NCBI RefSeq assembly: GCF_003583405.1
Contig: NZ_QXEC01000008.1
Location: 146,970-210,969, forward strand
Length of the DNA stretch: 64,000 nucleotides
Reading direction: 5' to 3'
Origin: Micromonospora radicis
Lineage (GTDB): Bacteria; Actinomycetota; Actinomycetes; Mycobacteriales; Micromonosporaceae
Below, one piece after another: positions 17,200 through 26,363 of the stretch; position 1 is the stretch's first letter, and each line of letters begins with the position of its first letter. A model generated the notes under the pieces. It had not been told where the DNA came from and did no database searches. It worked only from the letters and a program-made list of their open reading frames with translations. The position numbers and the translations under genes are program-made.

Positions 17200-17330
17200 T
17201 CCCATACCGCCTACCGGGTTAGCTGACGGGTTCGGGCGGGAAGGGGTCGCCCTACCGCGATGGTCGCGGATTCACCCCAGGTTCCCGGGTCCCCGGCTCA
17301 CTGCTGTGACTCGGCGGTGTCGGACCGTCA
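17200..17330 (-). ncRNA. ydaO/yuaA c-di-AMP riboswitch
   Basis: Read on the minus strand, the leader contains ACCGCCGAGTC, GCCGGGGACC, CTGGGGTGAATCC, GGTAGGGCGACC, CGAACCCGTCAGCTAACC and GGTAGGCGGT in that order. This is the conserved core of the ydaO family as found before cell-wall hydrolase genes of actinomycetes. It ends about 20 bases before the start codon, so c-di-AMP binding would switch off expression of this endopeptidase. Family known; ligand effect here is inferred. Boundaries are approximate. Confidence 0.93.
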
Positions 17331-17445
17331 CCACCCCTGTTGGGCGGAACTGCCAGCGGCCGACGATTGCCCAGCGTAGGGACGACCGACGTCGATACGC
17401 AACACATCCACGCCATCACGCTCTGTGCATAAATCCGACAACGGC

Positions 17446-17477
17446 GAAGGCCCCCGGTCGCTTGACCAGGGGCCTTC
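17446..17477 (-). terminator. Terminator between the two NlpC/P60 genes
   Basis: GAAGGCCCC-C-GGTC pairs with GACC-A-GGGGCCTTC around a 4-base loop: 13 pairs with one mismatch, starting 33 bases after the stop of the upstream gene. Confidence 0.75.
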
Positions 17478-17509
17478 GTGGCGTTCCTGCGCGGGCGCTC
17501 AGCCAGCCG

Positions 17510-18517
17510 TCAGCCGGGTCGACGGAACCCGGCGACCGGCATCGTCGTGATCGGCGAGACGTTGACCGGTACGCCGGCCCGGGCCGAGTGCACCATCGTG
17601 TTGTTGCCCAGATAGATCCCGACGTGACTGAGGTCACTACGGAAGAAGACCAGATCGCCGGGGCGGGCGTCGGCCCGGGCGATGGCCTTGCCCTCGTTCC
17701 ACTGCGCACCGGTGAAGTGCGTCAGGTAGATGCCGGCGGCCTTGTACGCGTACTGGGTGAGACCGGAGCAGTCGAACGAGTTCGGGCCGGTGGCACCCCA
17801 GACGTACGGCTTGCCGACCTGCTCGCAGGCCACCCGAATGGCGGTACGAGCCGCCGCGCTGACCACCCCGTTGATGGTCGGGCAGTTGGTCGTCTTGACC
17901 GTGGTCTTCGGCAGGGACCGCTCAAGCCGCTTGATCTCGGCGTCGATCTGCTTCTTCTTCGCCGCCAGTTGCTTTTCCTTCGTCTCCTGGTCGGCGATCA
18001 GGGCGTCGAGCTTGGCCTTCTGGTCGTCGTACTTCTTGCGGACCTTCATCACGTCGTCGAGCTGCCGGCGTTCGTACGCCGCCAGCCGCTCCAGGAAGGC
18101 CATCTGCTCGCCCAGCGTGTCCGGCTTGGCGTTCAGCAGCACCGCGCCGAGTTCCTGTGAGGGGCCGCTGACGTAGTACCGGGAGGCCAGGTCGGCCACC
18201 CGGTTCATCGCCAACTCGGCCTCCAGGGCCAGCGGCTGGATCTTCTTCTGCAGGTCACCCGACTTCTGCCGGTTGACCTTCAGCTGGGACCGCACCTTGT
18301 TGTACTGCTCGATGGTGGGTTCGAGCTGCTGCCACTGCTTGTCGATCTGCCGCTCGATCTCTTCCACCGAGGGCGCGGCGTACGCCGGCGCGACGAGCAG
18401 GCCAGCGCCGACCGTGGCGGTAGCCACCAGAACGACCAGACGGCGGGCAGCCCGGCGCAGGCCACCCGGACGGCGGGAACGTCCGGACACGTGGCGTTGG
18501 AGGGGCATGGTTGCCAC
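17510..18517 (-). CDS. NlpC/P60 peptidoglycan endopeptidase, second copy
   Basis: 335 residues if started at GTG 18517, which lies 9 bases after AAGGAG; an ATG follows 9 bases later. Signal peptide with cleavage near APAYA, coiled coil starting PSVEEIERQIDKQWQQLEPT (about 50-220), Cys-containing linker TTNCPTING, and the catalytic domain with NSFDCSGLTQYAY, LSHVGIYLG and TMVHSARAG. The coiled-coil opening and the domain order match the gene at 16140-17180, so they are tandem paralogues. Unlike that gene no ydaO element was found in its 200-base leader, so the two are probably controlled differently. Confidence 0.92.
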   Translation of the reverse strand: MATMPLQRHVSGRSRRPGGLRRAARRLVVLVATATVGAGLLVAPAYAAPSVEEIERQIDKQWQQLEPTIEQYNKVRSQLKVNRQKSGDLQKKIQPLALEAELAMNRVADLASRYYVSGPSQELGAVLLNAKPDTLGEQMAFLERLAAYERRQLDDVMKVRKKYDDQKAKLDALIADQETKEKQLAAKKKQIDAEIKRLERSLPKTTVKTTNCPTINGVVSAAARTAIRVACEQVGKPYVWGATGPNSFDCSGLTQYAYKAAGIYLTHFTGAQWNEGKAIARADARPGDLVFFRSDLSHVGIYLGNNTMVHSARAGVPVNVSPITTMPVAGFRRPG

Positions 18518-18726
18518 CGGCACCGACTCCTTTGCAACCGACCACCGGGCGCCCCGCGGGCGGTTGGGGGCGGGACAGACGACCCACGGCGGTCGGTGCC
18601 CCACATTAGGGAAGCCGCGGTGCGGAATCAAGGCGACCATCGGCCCATTCACGTCTGCGCGACGGGACGCACACAAAGGGTGTCGACCCTTTCGTTACAG
18701 TTACGCCCGCCAATGCAAAAACGAGC

Positions 18727-18756
18727 GCGGACGGCACCTGCTCCGGTGCCGTCCGC
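18727..18756 (-). terminator. Terminator of the etfD-like gene
   Basis: A 12-bp perfect stem (GCGGACGGCACC at 18727-18738 with complement at 18745-18756) and 6-base loop lie 20 bases after the stop codon. The remaining bases up to 18517 should hold the promoter of the second NlpC/P60 gene; nothing else was recognised there. Confidence 0.75.
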
Positions 18757-18776
18757 GGGTCGTGACGTGGTACGGG

Positions 18777-20999
18777 TCAGCCGGCGACCGGCTCGCTCTC
18801 CTCGGCGCCCCGGGCCTGCTCGGGCTTGACCGACCGCAGCAGCACGCTGGCCACGTCGACCACCTCGACCTGTTCGCCGGCGTCCTTGCCGTTCACCCCG
18901 TCGTTGAGCATCGTCGAGCAGAACGGGCAGCCGACGGCGACGGTCCGGGCGCCGGTGGACATGGCCTCCTCGACCCGGTCCACATTGATCCGCTTGCCGA
19001 TCCGCTCTTCCATCCACATCCGGGCGCCACCGGCGCCGCAGCAGAAGGAACGCTCGCTGTTGCGCGGCATCTCGACGAGACCGGCGGCAGAGCCGGCCTG
19101 GCCGGCGCCGCCTGCGATGGCGCTGCCGAGCACCTCACGCGGCGGGGTGAAGACCCGGTTGTGCCGGCCCAGGTAACAGGGATCGTGGTACGTGACGCCG
19201 CCCTCGACCGGCTGCACCGGCGTGAGCTTGCCGGTGGCGACCAGGTGGGCCAGCAACTGGGTGTGGTGCACCACCTCGAACTCGCCGCCGAGCTGGCCGT
19301 ACTCGTTGCCGAGGGTGTTGAAGCAGTGCGGGCAGGTGGCGACGATCTTCCGGTTGGCCTTCTCCCGCCCCTCGAACGCGTCGTTCAGGGTCTCGACGTT
19401 CTGCTGGGCGAGCATCTGGAAGACGAACTCGTTGCCGATCCGCCGGGCCGGGTCGCCGGAGCAGGTCTCGCCCTCACCGAGGATGGCGAAGGAGACACCG
19501 GCCTCGTGCAGCAGGGTGGCCACCGCCCGGGTGGTCTTCTTGGCCCGGTCCTCGAACGCGCCGGCACAGCCCACCCAGAACAGGTACTCGAAGTCCTCGA
19601 CCTCACCGACCCGGGGCACCTCGAAGTCGAGGCCCTTGGTCCAGTCCTCCCGGGTGTTCTGCGGCGCACCCCACGGGTTGCCCTTGTTCTCCAGGTTGCG
19701 CAGCATCACGCCGGCCTCGGACGGGAAGCTCGACTCGATCAGCACCTGGTAGCGGCGCATGTCCACGATGTGGTCGACGTGCTCGATGTCCACCGGGCAC
19801 TGCTCGACACAGGCGCCACAGGTGGTGCAGGACCAGAGCACGTCCGGGTCGATCACGCCGCCGGACTCGGCGTCGCCGATCAGCGGCTTCTCCGCTTCGG
19901 CCAGGGCCAGTACGTCGACGTGGGCGAGCTGCGCGGCGGTGGCCTTCTCCTCGCCGGTCAGGTCCTTGCCGCCGCCGGCCAGCAGGTAGGGCGCCTTGGC
20001 GTACGCGTGGTCACGCAGGCTGAGCACCAGCAGCTTCGGCGACAACGGCTTGCCGGTGTTCCACGCCGGGCACTGCGACTGGCAGCGACCGCACTCGGTG
20101 CAGGTACTGAAGTCCAGCAGGCCCTTCCAGGTGAACTGCTCGACCTGGGCCACCCCGAACTGGTCGGACTCGGGGTCGGCCTCCTCGAAGTCGAGCGGCT
20201 TGCCGCCGCTCATCATCGGCCGCAGCGGGCCGAGGCCGGAGCCGGCGGCACCCGGCTTGCGCTTGAAGTAGATGTTGGGGAAGGCGAGGAAGCGGTGCCA
20301 GGCGACGCCCATGGTCACGTTCAGCGAGATCACGATGAGCCAGGTCATCGAGATCGCGATCTTGACGAGGGCGGCGATGCTGACGCCGGACGCCCAGTCG
20401 GGCAGCGTCGAGCCGACCGCGTGGCTGAGCGGGGTGGCCCAGGCCGGGTACTCGAAGTGATCGGTGGCCACCTTGAAGCCGCGGATCAGGAAACCCATGA
20501 TCAGTACGGCCAGGACGACGGCCTCGACGAAGTAGCCCTGCCACATGGTCGAGCCGGTGAACCGTGACTTGCGACCGGCCCGGTTCGGCCGGTTGGCCAG
20601 CCGGATCGCGATCAGCACCACGATGCCGACGATGCCGAGGATGCCGATCCACTCGGTGACCAGCCCGTAGAGCGTCCAGCCGCCGATCAGCGGCAGCCCG
20701 CCGGTCGGCGACACCACCTCGAAGTACGCCTCGAGCACCAGCAGCGACAGCACGAGGAAGCCGACCATCACGAACCAGTGCGCCGCGCCCACCACACTCC
20801 AGCGCAGCATCCGGGTGTGCCCGGCGGTCTCCGCGAGCATGGTCTTGGTTCGGGCGGCCTGGTCGCCGAACCGGGACGGATCGGGCTGACCGAGCCGGAT
20901 CACGGCCGTCATCTTCATGACCGCGCGCGCCGCAAGCCACACCGCAACGGCGGTGATTGCGGCCGCGAGGATCGTGGTGACGATCTGGACGCTGCCCAT
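18777..20999 (-). CDS. etfD: Membrane iron-sulfur oxidoreductase, EtfD-like
   Basis: 740 residues. About six hydrophobic segments in the first 235 residues (heme-binding NarI-like topology), then two 4Fe-4S motifs, CTECGRCQSQCP (Cys 300/303/306/310) and CTTCGACVEQCP (391/394/397/401), and two CCG-type domains with WVGCAGAFEDR, ATCPHCFNTLGNEYG and SFCCGAGGARMW. The order matches the M. tuberculosis Rv0338c group (EtfD), which passes electrons from acyl-CoA dehydrogenases via ETF to the quinone pool. The shared palindrome with fadE5 supports a beta-oxidation role. Older annotations call it glycolate oxidase or heterodisulfide reductase-like. Confidence 0.9.
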   Translation of the reverse strand: MGSVQIVTTILAAAITAVAVWLAARAVMKMTAVIRLGQPDPSRFGDQAARTKTMLAETAGHTRMLRWSVVGAAHWFVMVGFLVLSLLVLEAYFEVVSPTGGLPLIGGWTLYGLVTEWIGILGIVGIVVLIAIRLANRPNRAGRKSRFTGSTMWQGYFVEAVVLAVLIMGFLIRGFKVATDHFEYPAWATPLSHAVGSTLPDWASGVSIAALVKIAISMTWLIVISLNVTMGVAWHRFLAFPNIYFKRKPGAAGSGLGPLRPMMSGGKPLDFEEADPESDQFGVAQVEQFTWKGLLDFSTCTECGRCQSQCPAWNTGKPLSPKLLVLSLRDHAYAKAPYLLAGGGKDLTGEEKATAAQLAHVDVLALAEAEKPLIGDAESGGVIDPDVLWSCTTCGACVEQCPVDIEHVDHIVDMRRYQVLIESSFPSEAGVMLRNLENKGNPWGAPQNTREDWTKGLDFEVPRVGEVEDFEYLFWVGCAGAFEDRAKKTTRAVATLLHEAGVSFAILGEGETCSGDPARRIGNEFVFQMLAQQNVETLNDAFEGREKANRKIVATCPHCFNTLGNEYGQLGGEFEVVHHTQLLAHLVATGKLTPVQPVEGGVTYHDPCYLGRHNRVFTPPREVLGSAIAGGAGQAGSAAGLVEMPRNSERSFCCGAGGARMWMEERIGKRINVDRVEEAMSTGARTVAVGCPFCSTMLNDGVNGKDAGEQVEVVDVASVLLRSVKPEQARGAEESEPVAG

Positions 21000-21143
21000 C
21001 GAGTTGGCCTCCCGGTCTGCTGCCTGGCGAGCGGCTCGGCGACCGGGTCGGGGTGCGATCGGTCACGCCGCTGCCGCCGCACCTCGACCGGACCGGTCGA
21101 TGACCTAGCTCTACTCGGTCATGCAGTGCAGCCTACGCGCAAG

Positions 21144-21159
21144 GTTACCCAGCAGTAAC
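21144..21159. promoter_or_regulatory. Operator-like palindrome upstream of etfD
   Basis: GTTACCCAGCAGTAAC keeps both GTTAC/GTAAC half-sites and shares 14 of 16 bases, in the same orientation, with the fadE5 palindrome at 7558-7573. It lies 145 bases before the start codon, with the intervening leader otherwise featureless. Confidence 0.6.
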
Positions 21160-21212
21160 GTGAGTCTTCTCGCACCCGGGCCACGCCGCCCTGCGCACAC
21201 CTTAGGAGGCGA

Positions 21213-21235
21213 GCCCGACTTTCGCCCGGTCGGGC
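21213..21235 (-). terminator. Probable crgA terminator
   Basis: GCCCGAC and GTCGGGC pair around a 9-base loop 41 bases after the crgA stop codon. Short stem, moderate support. Confidence 0.45.
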
Positions 21236-21275
21236 CCCCGACGGTGCGTCGCGGCGGCGGCGGGTGAGCTGCTGG

Positions 21276-21539
21276 TCAGCGCCAGCGGGAGAGCAGGATG
21301 AGGGAGGCGACCATCGCGCCGAAGCCCACCGCCAGGTTCCAGTACCCCAGCTCCATCACCGGGTACTGCTGCTCGGAAAGGTAGTAGACCACCAGCCACG
21401 CGATGCCGAAGGCGATCAGCGACACGGCCGTGGCGGGCAGCCAGACCGGGCTCGGCTTCCGGGACGCCGCTGTCGTCGTCGGGCGGACGTCCGTGGGTGG
21501 GGTGTACACCTTCTTCTTGCGGACCTGAGACTTGGGCAC
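21276..21539 (-). CDS. crgA: Cell division protein CrgA
   Basis: 87 residues: basic N terminus MPKSQVRKKKVYTPP, then two transmembrane segments (about 33-52 and 64-82) joined by YYLSEQQYPVMELGYWNLA, the conserved CrgA loop. CrgA binds FtsZ, FtsI and CwsA in mycobacteria and inhibits Z-ring formation in Streptomyces. In M. tuberculosis crgA is Rv0011c, divergent from the DUF881 gene Rv0012, the same arrangement as here. Confidence 0.95.
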   Translation of the reverse strand: MPKSQVRKKKVYTPPTDVRPTTTAASRKPSPVWLPATAVSLIAFGIAWLVVYYLSEQQYPVMELGYWNLAVGFGAMVASLILLSRWR

Positions 21540-21762
21540 GACGCTCTCCAGAGGGGTTACGACCTCGTCCGGCCTGACAACCGGGCGCGAGGGCGACGGT
21601 CCATGGCCAATAATGTTCGACAGCTAGCGTAGTCCGGAAGACCCGTCCAGGCCATGAATGGGGCCAGACCAGTGCCGGTCGACCCGGAATCGGATGGCAG
21701 GACGGCAGCGGCTTGCGACCGTACGGTGCGGTCGTCGGAGCCGGAGACAGGGGGAACGGTCC

Positions 21763-22563
21763 GTGGAGTACACCTCCGGCGCGGCCTCGTGGCAGAAGGT
21801 GCTGCGGCGGCTCGTCGCCGGCCTGCTGCCCGGTCGACCGCGTCAGCGCCGACCGGGGTGGTCGATCGGCGTACCGTTGATCGCCGCCGCGGCCGGCCTG
21901 CTGTTCACCACGACCGCCACCACCGCCGGCGGCACCGCGCTGCGCGAGGACCGCCGTCCTCAGCTCACCGAACTCATCGAGGACCGCCGCGACCGGGTCG
22001 CCGCGCACGAGGAACAGGCCGCCGCGCTACGCCGGGAGGTCGAGAGTCGGACCGCCGACCTCGCCGGCTCGGACGCCCCGATCAGGGAGCAGCAGGAGCG
22101 GGCCGCCGAGAACCGCGCCGCCGCCGGCTTCACCGCCCTCACCGGTCTCGGGATGACGGTCGAGCTCAACGACGCGCCCCAACTCGACAAGCTGCCGGAA
22201 GGGGCCAGCAACGACGATCTGGTCGTGCACCAGGGTGACGTCCAGGCGGTGGTGAACGCGCTCTGGGCCGGTGGCGCGGAGGCCATGTCAATCATGAACG
22301 TCCGCGTTCTGACGACCAGCGCGGTACGCTGCGTGGGTAACACCCTGCTGCTGCACGGCCGGGTGTACTCCCCACCTTTCAAGATCGTAGCAATTGGCGA
22401 TCCCGCCGCCCTCCGGCAGGCCCTCGCCGCTTCAGAGGGAGTCCGGTGGTTCAAGGACGCGGTCGACAGCTACCAACTCGGCTATTCCGAGCGTGTCTCC
22501 ACGGTCACCGTGCCCGCCTTCGAGGACTCCACCACCCTGCGCTCGGCCACGGTGCCGAAGTGA
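21763..22563 (+). CDS. DUF881 membrane protein
   Basis: 266 residues from GTG at 21763, chosen for GGGGGA 8 bases upstream. One membrane helix (about 34-52), a coiled-coil stretch ([21 protein letters not shown]), and the DUF881 domain: [43 protein letters not shown] and [24 protein letters not shown]. Extracytoplasmic domain of unknown function; homologue of Rv0012 by position and motif. First gene of a probable operon with sortase, small membrane protein and trpG. Confidence 0.9.
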   Translation: MEYTSGAASWQKVLRRLVAGLLPGRPRQRRPGWSIGVPLIAAAAGLLFTTTATTAGGTALREDRRPQLTELIEDRRDRVAAHEEQAAALRREVESRTADLAGSDAPIREQQERAAENRAAAGFTALTGLGMTVELNDAPQLDKLPEGASNDDLVVHQGDVQAVVNALWAGGAEAMSIMNVRVLTTSAVRCVGNTLLLHGRVYSPPFKIVAIGDPAALRQALAASEGVRWFKDAVDSYQLGYSERVSTVTVPAFEDSTTLRSATVPK

Positions 22564-22570
22564 GGGCGTC

Positions 22571-24877
22571 ATGAGCGAGCGGCAGGCGGACGACGCCACC
22601 GCGTTCCTTCCGAAGATCGAGCGCACCCAGCCGACCAACCCACCGGCCCGCTCCGCCGGTGCCTGGCCCGAACCGGTGCCGCCCCGGCACGCGGTCCCCG
22701 AACGCGGCGACAGCCCGGCGACGCCGAACCGCTGGGATGCCCCGGCCGGGTCGCAGCCCACCCCGGCCCCGGGCCACCCGGCCCCCGCCGCCGCCCCGGG
22801 CCATCCGGCGGGGGCGGGCCAGTGGAACGCGTTCACGGAGCAGCGGAGCAACGCGGGCACCGGCCACCGGCAGCACACCGGTCGCACCGACCGGGACAAC
22901 GGAGTGCCGCTGCCCTCCGGCCAGCCGGACATCCCGGTAGGGCCCACGCCGTGGCGGGGAGCCTTCCAGCCGAGCCGCCCGGTCGGGCCGGGCCAGCCCG
23001 ACGGCAACCGGCCCGGCGCCATGCAGTCCGGCCCGCCCGTCGACGGTGCCGGGACACCCGGCCCGAACGCCAGGTCGGCCGGTACGCCCGGCCAGTCCGC
23101 ACCCGGCCAGTCCGCACCGGGCCCGGCCGTCGCCGCGCCGGGCAAACCGGGTGCCACCGGTTCCGGCGTTCCGCAGTGGCCCGGTGTGCAACCGCCGGTC
23201 GCCGACCGGCGTGACCCCGGCGCCGCGACCCTGCGGTCGGCCACGCCGCCGGCCAACCCCGCCGCACCCGGTGCGGGAGCACCGGGTGGGCCGGGTCACG
23301 GACAGCCGGCGCAGCATTCGGGGTGGGCGGCGCAGCACACGTCACCACTGCCCGGTCACCGGCCGCTGGGCGGTGTGCCCACCGCCCAGCCGACCGCGTC
23401 AGCGGCCCAGGGCGGGCGGCCGCCTCAGGGGCAGTCCACGCCCGGGTTCGGCGGCCCGTCTCCCGCCGGCGACCCGTCGGGCATCCAGCAGTCGACGCCG
23501 AACAGGGCAGCGGAGGGCCGTGGCAGCGCCGGCATCGAGCCGGGCCGCCAGTCGGCGAACCACGCCGCCGAGCGGGCCGGCTGGTCGGTCGAGGGCCCCA
23601 CCGCCCTGATGCCGACGATCAACGCCCCGGCCGGCGGCCCGTCGTCGCACCGCACCGCACCATCGAACGCCGGCCCGGCACCGAGCGCCAGCAGGCCGGG
23701 GGATCCCACCCGGCCCGGATCGGCCGTCGGAGCATCCGCGCCCGGCACCCAGCCCGCGCCCGGCACCGACCCGACCGGCCCCAACAACCAGCCCACCGCC
23801 GCGACGAACCCGGCCAGGCCGAGCAACAACCAGCAGCCCGCCGTCGCGGCCAACCCGGTCGGGCCGAGCAGCAACCAGCCCCCCGGCCCCGCACGACCGG
23901 CCGGAACCACCGGGCAACCAGCCACACCGGCCGGAGGTGATTCGCGGACCGATGACGCGGCCACCGCCCTCATCCCGGCGGTCACCGGCGCCCGGCACGG
24001 TAGCCCACCCCCACTCGACTCGACCGCCCTGATGGGCGCGGTACCCCGGCCACCGAAGACCGCGGAGCCAGACGGCGCGGCGCAACCTGCCGAGCCGCCC
24101 AAGCCGCGGCGCGGCGACCGGGTGGTGCAGTTGCGCGCACACCAGACCGGCGAGGGATACAAGAGCGTCTACTCGGAGCTGACCCGTCCGTCGTTCTGGT
24201 CGCGGGTACGCACCGGTCTGCGGTTCGGCGGTGAACTGCTGATCACCTTCGGCCTGGTGGTGCTGCTCTTCGCCGGCTACGAGATCTGGGGCAAGTCGGC
24301 GATCGTCGACGCCCACCAGGACGAGCTGAGCCAGCAGCTGGCCCAGGCGTGGGGGCCCGAGGGCGATCCCACGGTGGCGCCCTCGGCGACCCCGTCCGCC
24401 TCCGCCGCACCCAAGCCACCGGTCCAGGGCAAGCCGATCGCCGGGCTCTACATCCCGAAGTTCGACAAGGAATGGGTCGTCGTCGAGGGCGTCACCCAGA
24501 AGGACATCCGGTACGCCCCCGGCCACTACCCGGACAGCGCCCTGCCGGGTCAGGTGGGCAACTTCTCGGTGGCCGGGCACCGCAACCGGGCCACCTTCTG
24601 GCGGCTGGACGAGCTTCGCAAGGGCGACCCGATCATCGTCCAGGGCCGTGACGAGTGGTACGTCTACCAGGTCACCGAGAATCTGATCGTGAAGCCGAAC
24701 CAGGTCGAGGTGGTGGCTCCGGTACCCGGGCGCCCCGGGGTGAAGCCGACCAAGCGGATGCTCACTCTGACCACCTGCAACCCGAAGTTCGACAACTACG
24801 AACGATTGATCATCCACGCAGAGTTGACGCGTACCCAGTCGAAGGACGAGGGACGCCCGGCTGAGCTGGGGACCTGA
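22571..24877 (+). CDS. Class E sortase with very long disordered cytoplasmic tail
   Basis: 768 residues from ATG at 22571, 7 bases after the DUF881 stop. Residues 1 to about 530 are Pro/Gly/Ala/Asn-rich and surely unstructured; residue 560-580 is the membrane helix ([19 protein letters not shown]); the sortase domain follows with [12 protein letters not shown] (catalytic His), [18 protein letters not shown] (catalytic Cys and Arg). Class E sortases anchor proteins by LAxTG signals. Normal length is 200-350 residues, so the tail is exceptional. It holds short motifs [23 protein letters not shown] and DSTALMG at intervals, possibly phospho-sites. Base composition is even, no sign of transfer. 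Confidence 0.9.
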   Translation: MSERQADDATAFLPKIERTQPTNPPARSAGAWPEPVPPRHAVPERGDSPATPNRWDAPAGSQPTPAPGHPAPAAAPGHPAGAGQWNAFTEQRSNAGTGHRQHTGRTDRDNGVPLPSGQPDIPVGPTPWRGAFQPSRPVGPGQPDGNRPGAMQSGPPVDGAGTPGPNARSAGTPGQSAPGQSAPGPAVAAPGKPGATGSGVPQWPGVQPPVADRRDPGAATLRSATPPANPAAPGAGAPGGPGHGQPAQHSGWAAQHTSPLPGHRPLGGVPTAQPTASAAQGGRPPQGQSTPGFGGPSPAGDPSGIQQSTPNRAAEGRGSAGIEPGRQSANHAAERAGWSVEGPTALMPTINAPAGGPSSHRTAPSNAGPAPSASRPGDPTRPGSAVGASAPGTQPAPGTDPTGPNNQPTAATNPARPSNNQQPAVAANPVGPSSNQPPGPARPAGTTGQPATPAGGDSRTDDAATALIPAVTGARHGSPPPLDSTALMGAVPRPPKTAEPDGAAQPAEPPKPRRGDRVVQLRAHQTGEGYKSVYSELTRPSFWSRVRTGLRFGGELLITFGLVVLLFAGYEIWGKSAIVDAHQDELSQQLAQAWGPEGDPTVAPSATPSASAAPKPPVQGKPIAGLYIPKFDKEWVVVEGVTQKDIRYAPGHYPDSALPGQVGNFSVAGHRNRATFWRLDELRKGDPIIVQGRDEWYVYQVTENLIVKPNQVEVVAPVPGRPGVKPTKRMLTLTTCNPKFDNYERLIIHAELTRTQSKDEGRPAELGT

Positions 24878-24881
24878 CGAC

Positions 24882-25184
24882 ATGTACGCGTGGATCTGGC
24901 GCAAGCTGCCCTTCGGGCTGCCCGGCAAGCTCGTCGGCAGCCTGCTGCTCGCCACCACGGCGGTGGCGCTGCTCTGGTACGTGGTGTTCCCCTGGGCCGG
25001 ACCACTGCTGCCCTTCACCGGCGAGGACGTGCAGGTCACCCAGCAGGACTCCGAGGTGCCGGGTACGCCCGGCGACGTCGGGCCCGGCGAGGATCCGGCC
25101 GACGACGCCCCGCCCGGTGACGAGCACGAGCTGCCGTACGACACCGAACGGAACAACACCCCGCCACCCGGTGAGGACGAGTGA
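24882..25184 (+). CDS. Small membrane protein downstream of sortase
   Basis: 100 residues from ATG at 24882, 4 bases after the sortase stop. MYAWIWRKLPFGLPGKL then a single helix (about 18-40, LLLATTAVALLWYVVFPWAG), and an acidic, Pro-rich outer tail (GEDPADDAPPGDEHELP). It is conserved between sortase and trpG in the actinomycete family I recall, but no function is known. Its stop overlaps the region of the next start (GTGAGGCCGATG). Confidence 0.85.
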   Translation: MYAWIWRKLPFGLPGKLVGSLLLATTAVALLWYVVFPWAGPLLPFTGEDVQVTQQDSEVPGTPGDVGPGEDPADDAPPGDEHELPYDTERNNTPPPGEDE

Positions 25185-25189
25185 GGCCG

Positions 25190-25840
25190 ATGCGCGTCCT
25201 GGTGATCGACAACTACGACTCGTTCGTCTTCAATCTGGTGCAGTACCTCGGTCAACTCGGTGTGGAGTGCGACGTACGGCGCAATGACGAGATCGACATC
25301 GCCGAGGTCGGCCGGGTCGGCGCGGCCGGGATCCTGCTCTCCCCCGGACCGGGTAGCCCGGACCGGGCCGGCATCTGCCTGGACGTGATCCGCGAGTACG
25401 CCGGCAAGCTGCCGATCTTCGGCGTCTGCCTGGGCCATCAGGCGATCGGCGAGGCATTCGGCGCCACCGTCACCCGCGCGCCCGAGCTGCTGCACGGCAA
25501 GACCTCACCGGTCCGGCACGACAACACCGGCGTCCTGGCCGGCCTGCCCGACCCGTTCACCGCGACCCGCTACCACTCCCTCGCGGTGCTGCGGGAGACG
25601 CTGCCGGACGAGCTGGAGGTCACCGGCTGGACCGGCTCCGGCATCGTGATGGCAATGCGCCACCGCAGCCTGCCGATCGAGGGCGTCCAGTTCCATCCCG
25701 AGTCGGTACTCACCGAGGGCGGCCATCTGATGCTGGCCAACTGGCTGGCCAGCTGCGGTCATCCGGAGGCGCTGGAGCGTGCCCCGGCGCTGGCCGCCGA
25801 GGTCGACGCCCGTCGCCTGGCCGCCTTCGCGACCAGCTGA
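25190..25840 (+). CDS. trpG: Anthranilate/aminodeoxychorismate synthase glutaminase subunit
   Basis: 216 residues from ATG at 25190 (GAGG 7 bases upstream); GTG 25181 is an alternative. MRVLVIDNYDSFVFNLVQYL, LLSPGPGSPDRAG, FGVCLGHQAIGEAFGA (nucleophile Cys) and GVQFHPESVLTEGG (His/Glu) are the class I amidotransferase triad motifs. Supplies ammonia to TrpE or PabB; M. tuberculosis Rv0013 sits at the same place next to pknB. Amphibolic use in folate and tryptophan synthesis is likely. Two 15-bp repeats (GCCCTCACCAGCYGA) follow the stop codon at about 25840-25869. Confidence 0.95.
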   Translation: MRVLVIDNYDSFVFNLVQYLGQLGVECDVRRNDEIDIAEVGRVGAAGILLSPGPGSPDRAGICLDVIREYAGKLPIFGVCLGHQAIGEAFGATVTRAPELLHGKTSPVRHDNTGVLAGLPDPFTATRYHSLAVLRETLPDELEVTGWTGSGIVMAMRHRSLPIEGVQFHPESVLTEGGHLMLANWLASCGHPEALERAPALAAEVDARRLAAFATS

Positions 25841-25922
25841 GCCCTCACCAGCCGAGCCCTCACCAGCTGAGCCGCCAGCAGCGCGTGGTCGGTCGACAGG
25901 GACCGGGCGACCCGGCGGAGGC

Positions 25923-26363
25923 TCATTCGGCCAGGGCGTCCGAGACGCCGGAGTGGGTGGGCGAGTCGACGGCCGGCGGTCGGCGCCGGATCGCGTCCCA
26001 GGCGGCCTTGCCGCTGGCGAAGTAGTCCCGTACGGCCTTCTCCGCGAGCAGGCCGGTGCCGCAGCCGGAACAGCGGGCCGGTACCCCGACGGCGTCGATG
26101 CCGAGCTGCCGGCAGAGCGTCACCGCCCGGGACAGGTGGTAGGACTGGGTGACGATCAGGGCCCGTTCGACCCCGTACACCTCCCGTGCCCGCAGGCAAC
26201 TGTCGTACGTGTCCAGGCCGTGCGGGTCGGCCACCACCCGGACCGGCCGACGCCACCGGCTCGCCCGACCGGCCGGGTCGGGCCGCGCCGAAGCATCCTC
26301 CGGCGGCTGTCGACCGCCCGCCGGGGAGGATGAATCGTCCTCCGGTGCGGGCCGATCACTCAC
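25923..26363 (-). pseudogene. Truncated SanA/YdcF-like (DUF218) remnant
   Basis: The 146-residue frame begins at a GTG overlapping the pknB stop codon. After about 40 low-complexity residues it matches only the C-terminal half of the SanA family: VVADPHGLDTYDSCLRAREVYGVERALIVTQSYHLSRA and AEKAVRDYFASGKAAWDAI. The N-terminal half, with the conserved strand and nucleotide-like loop present in full-length (about 210-residue) members, is missing. Either a truncated pseudogene or a half-length protein translated as part of the pknB operon. Overlap with pknB argues that the 5' part was lost by rearrangement. Confidence 0.65.

Noticed and set aside
23399..25495. 698-codon minus-strand frame through sortase and trpG
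   Set aside because: No motifs and spans parts of three plus-strand genes with clear signatures.
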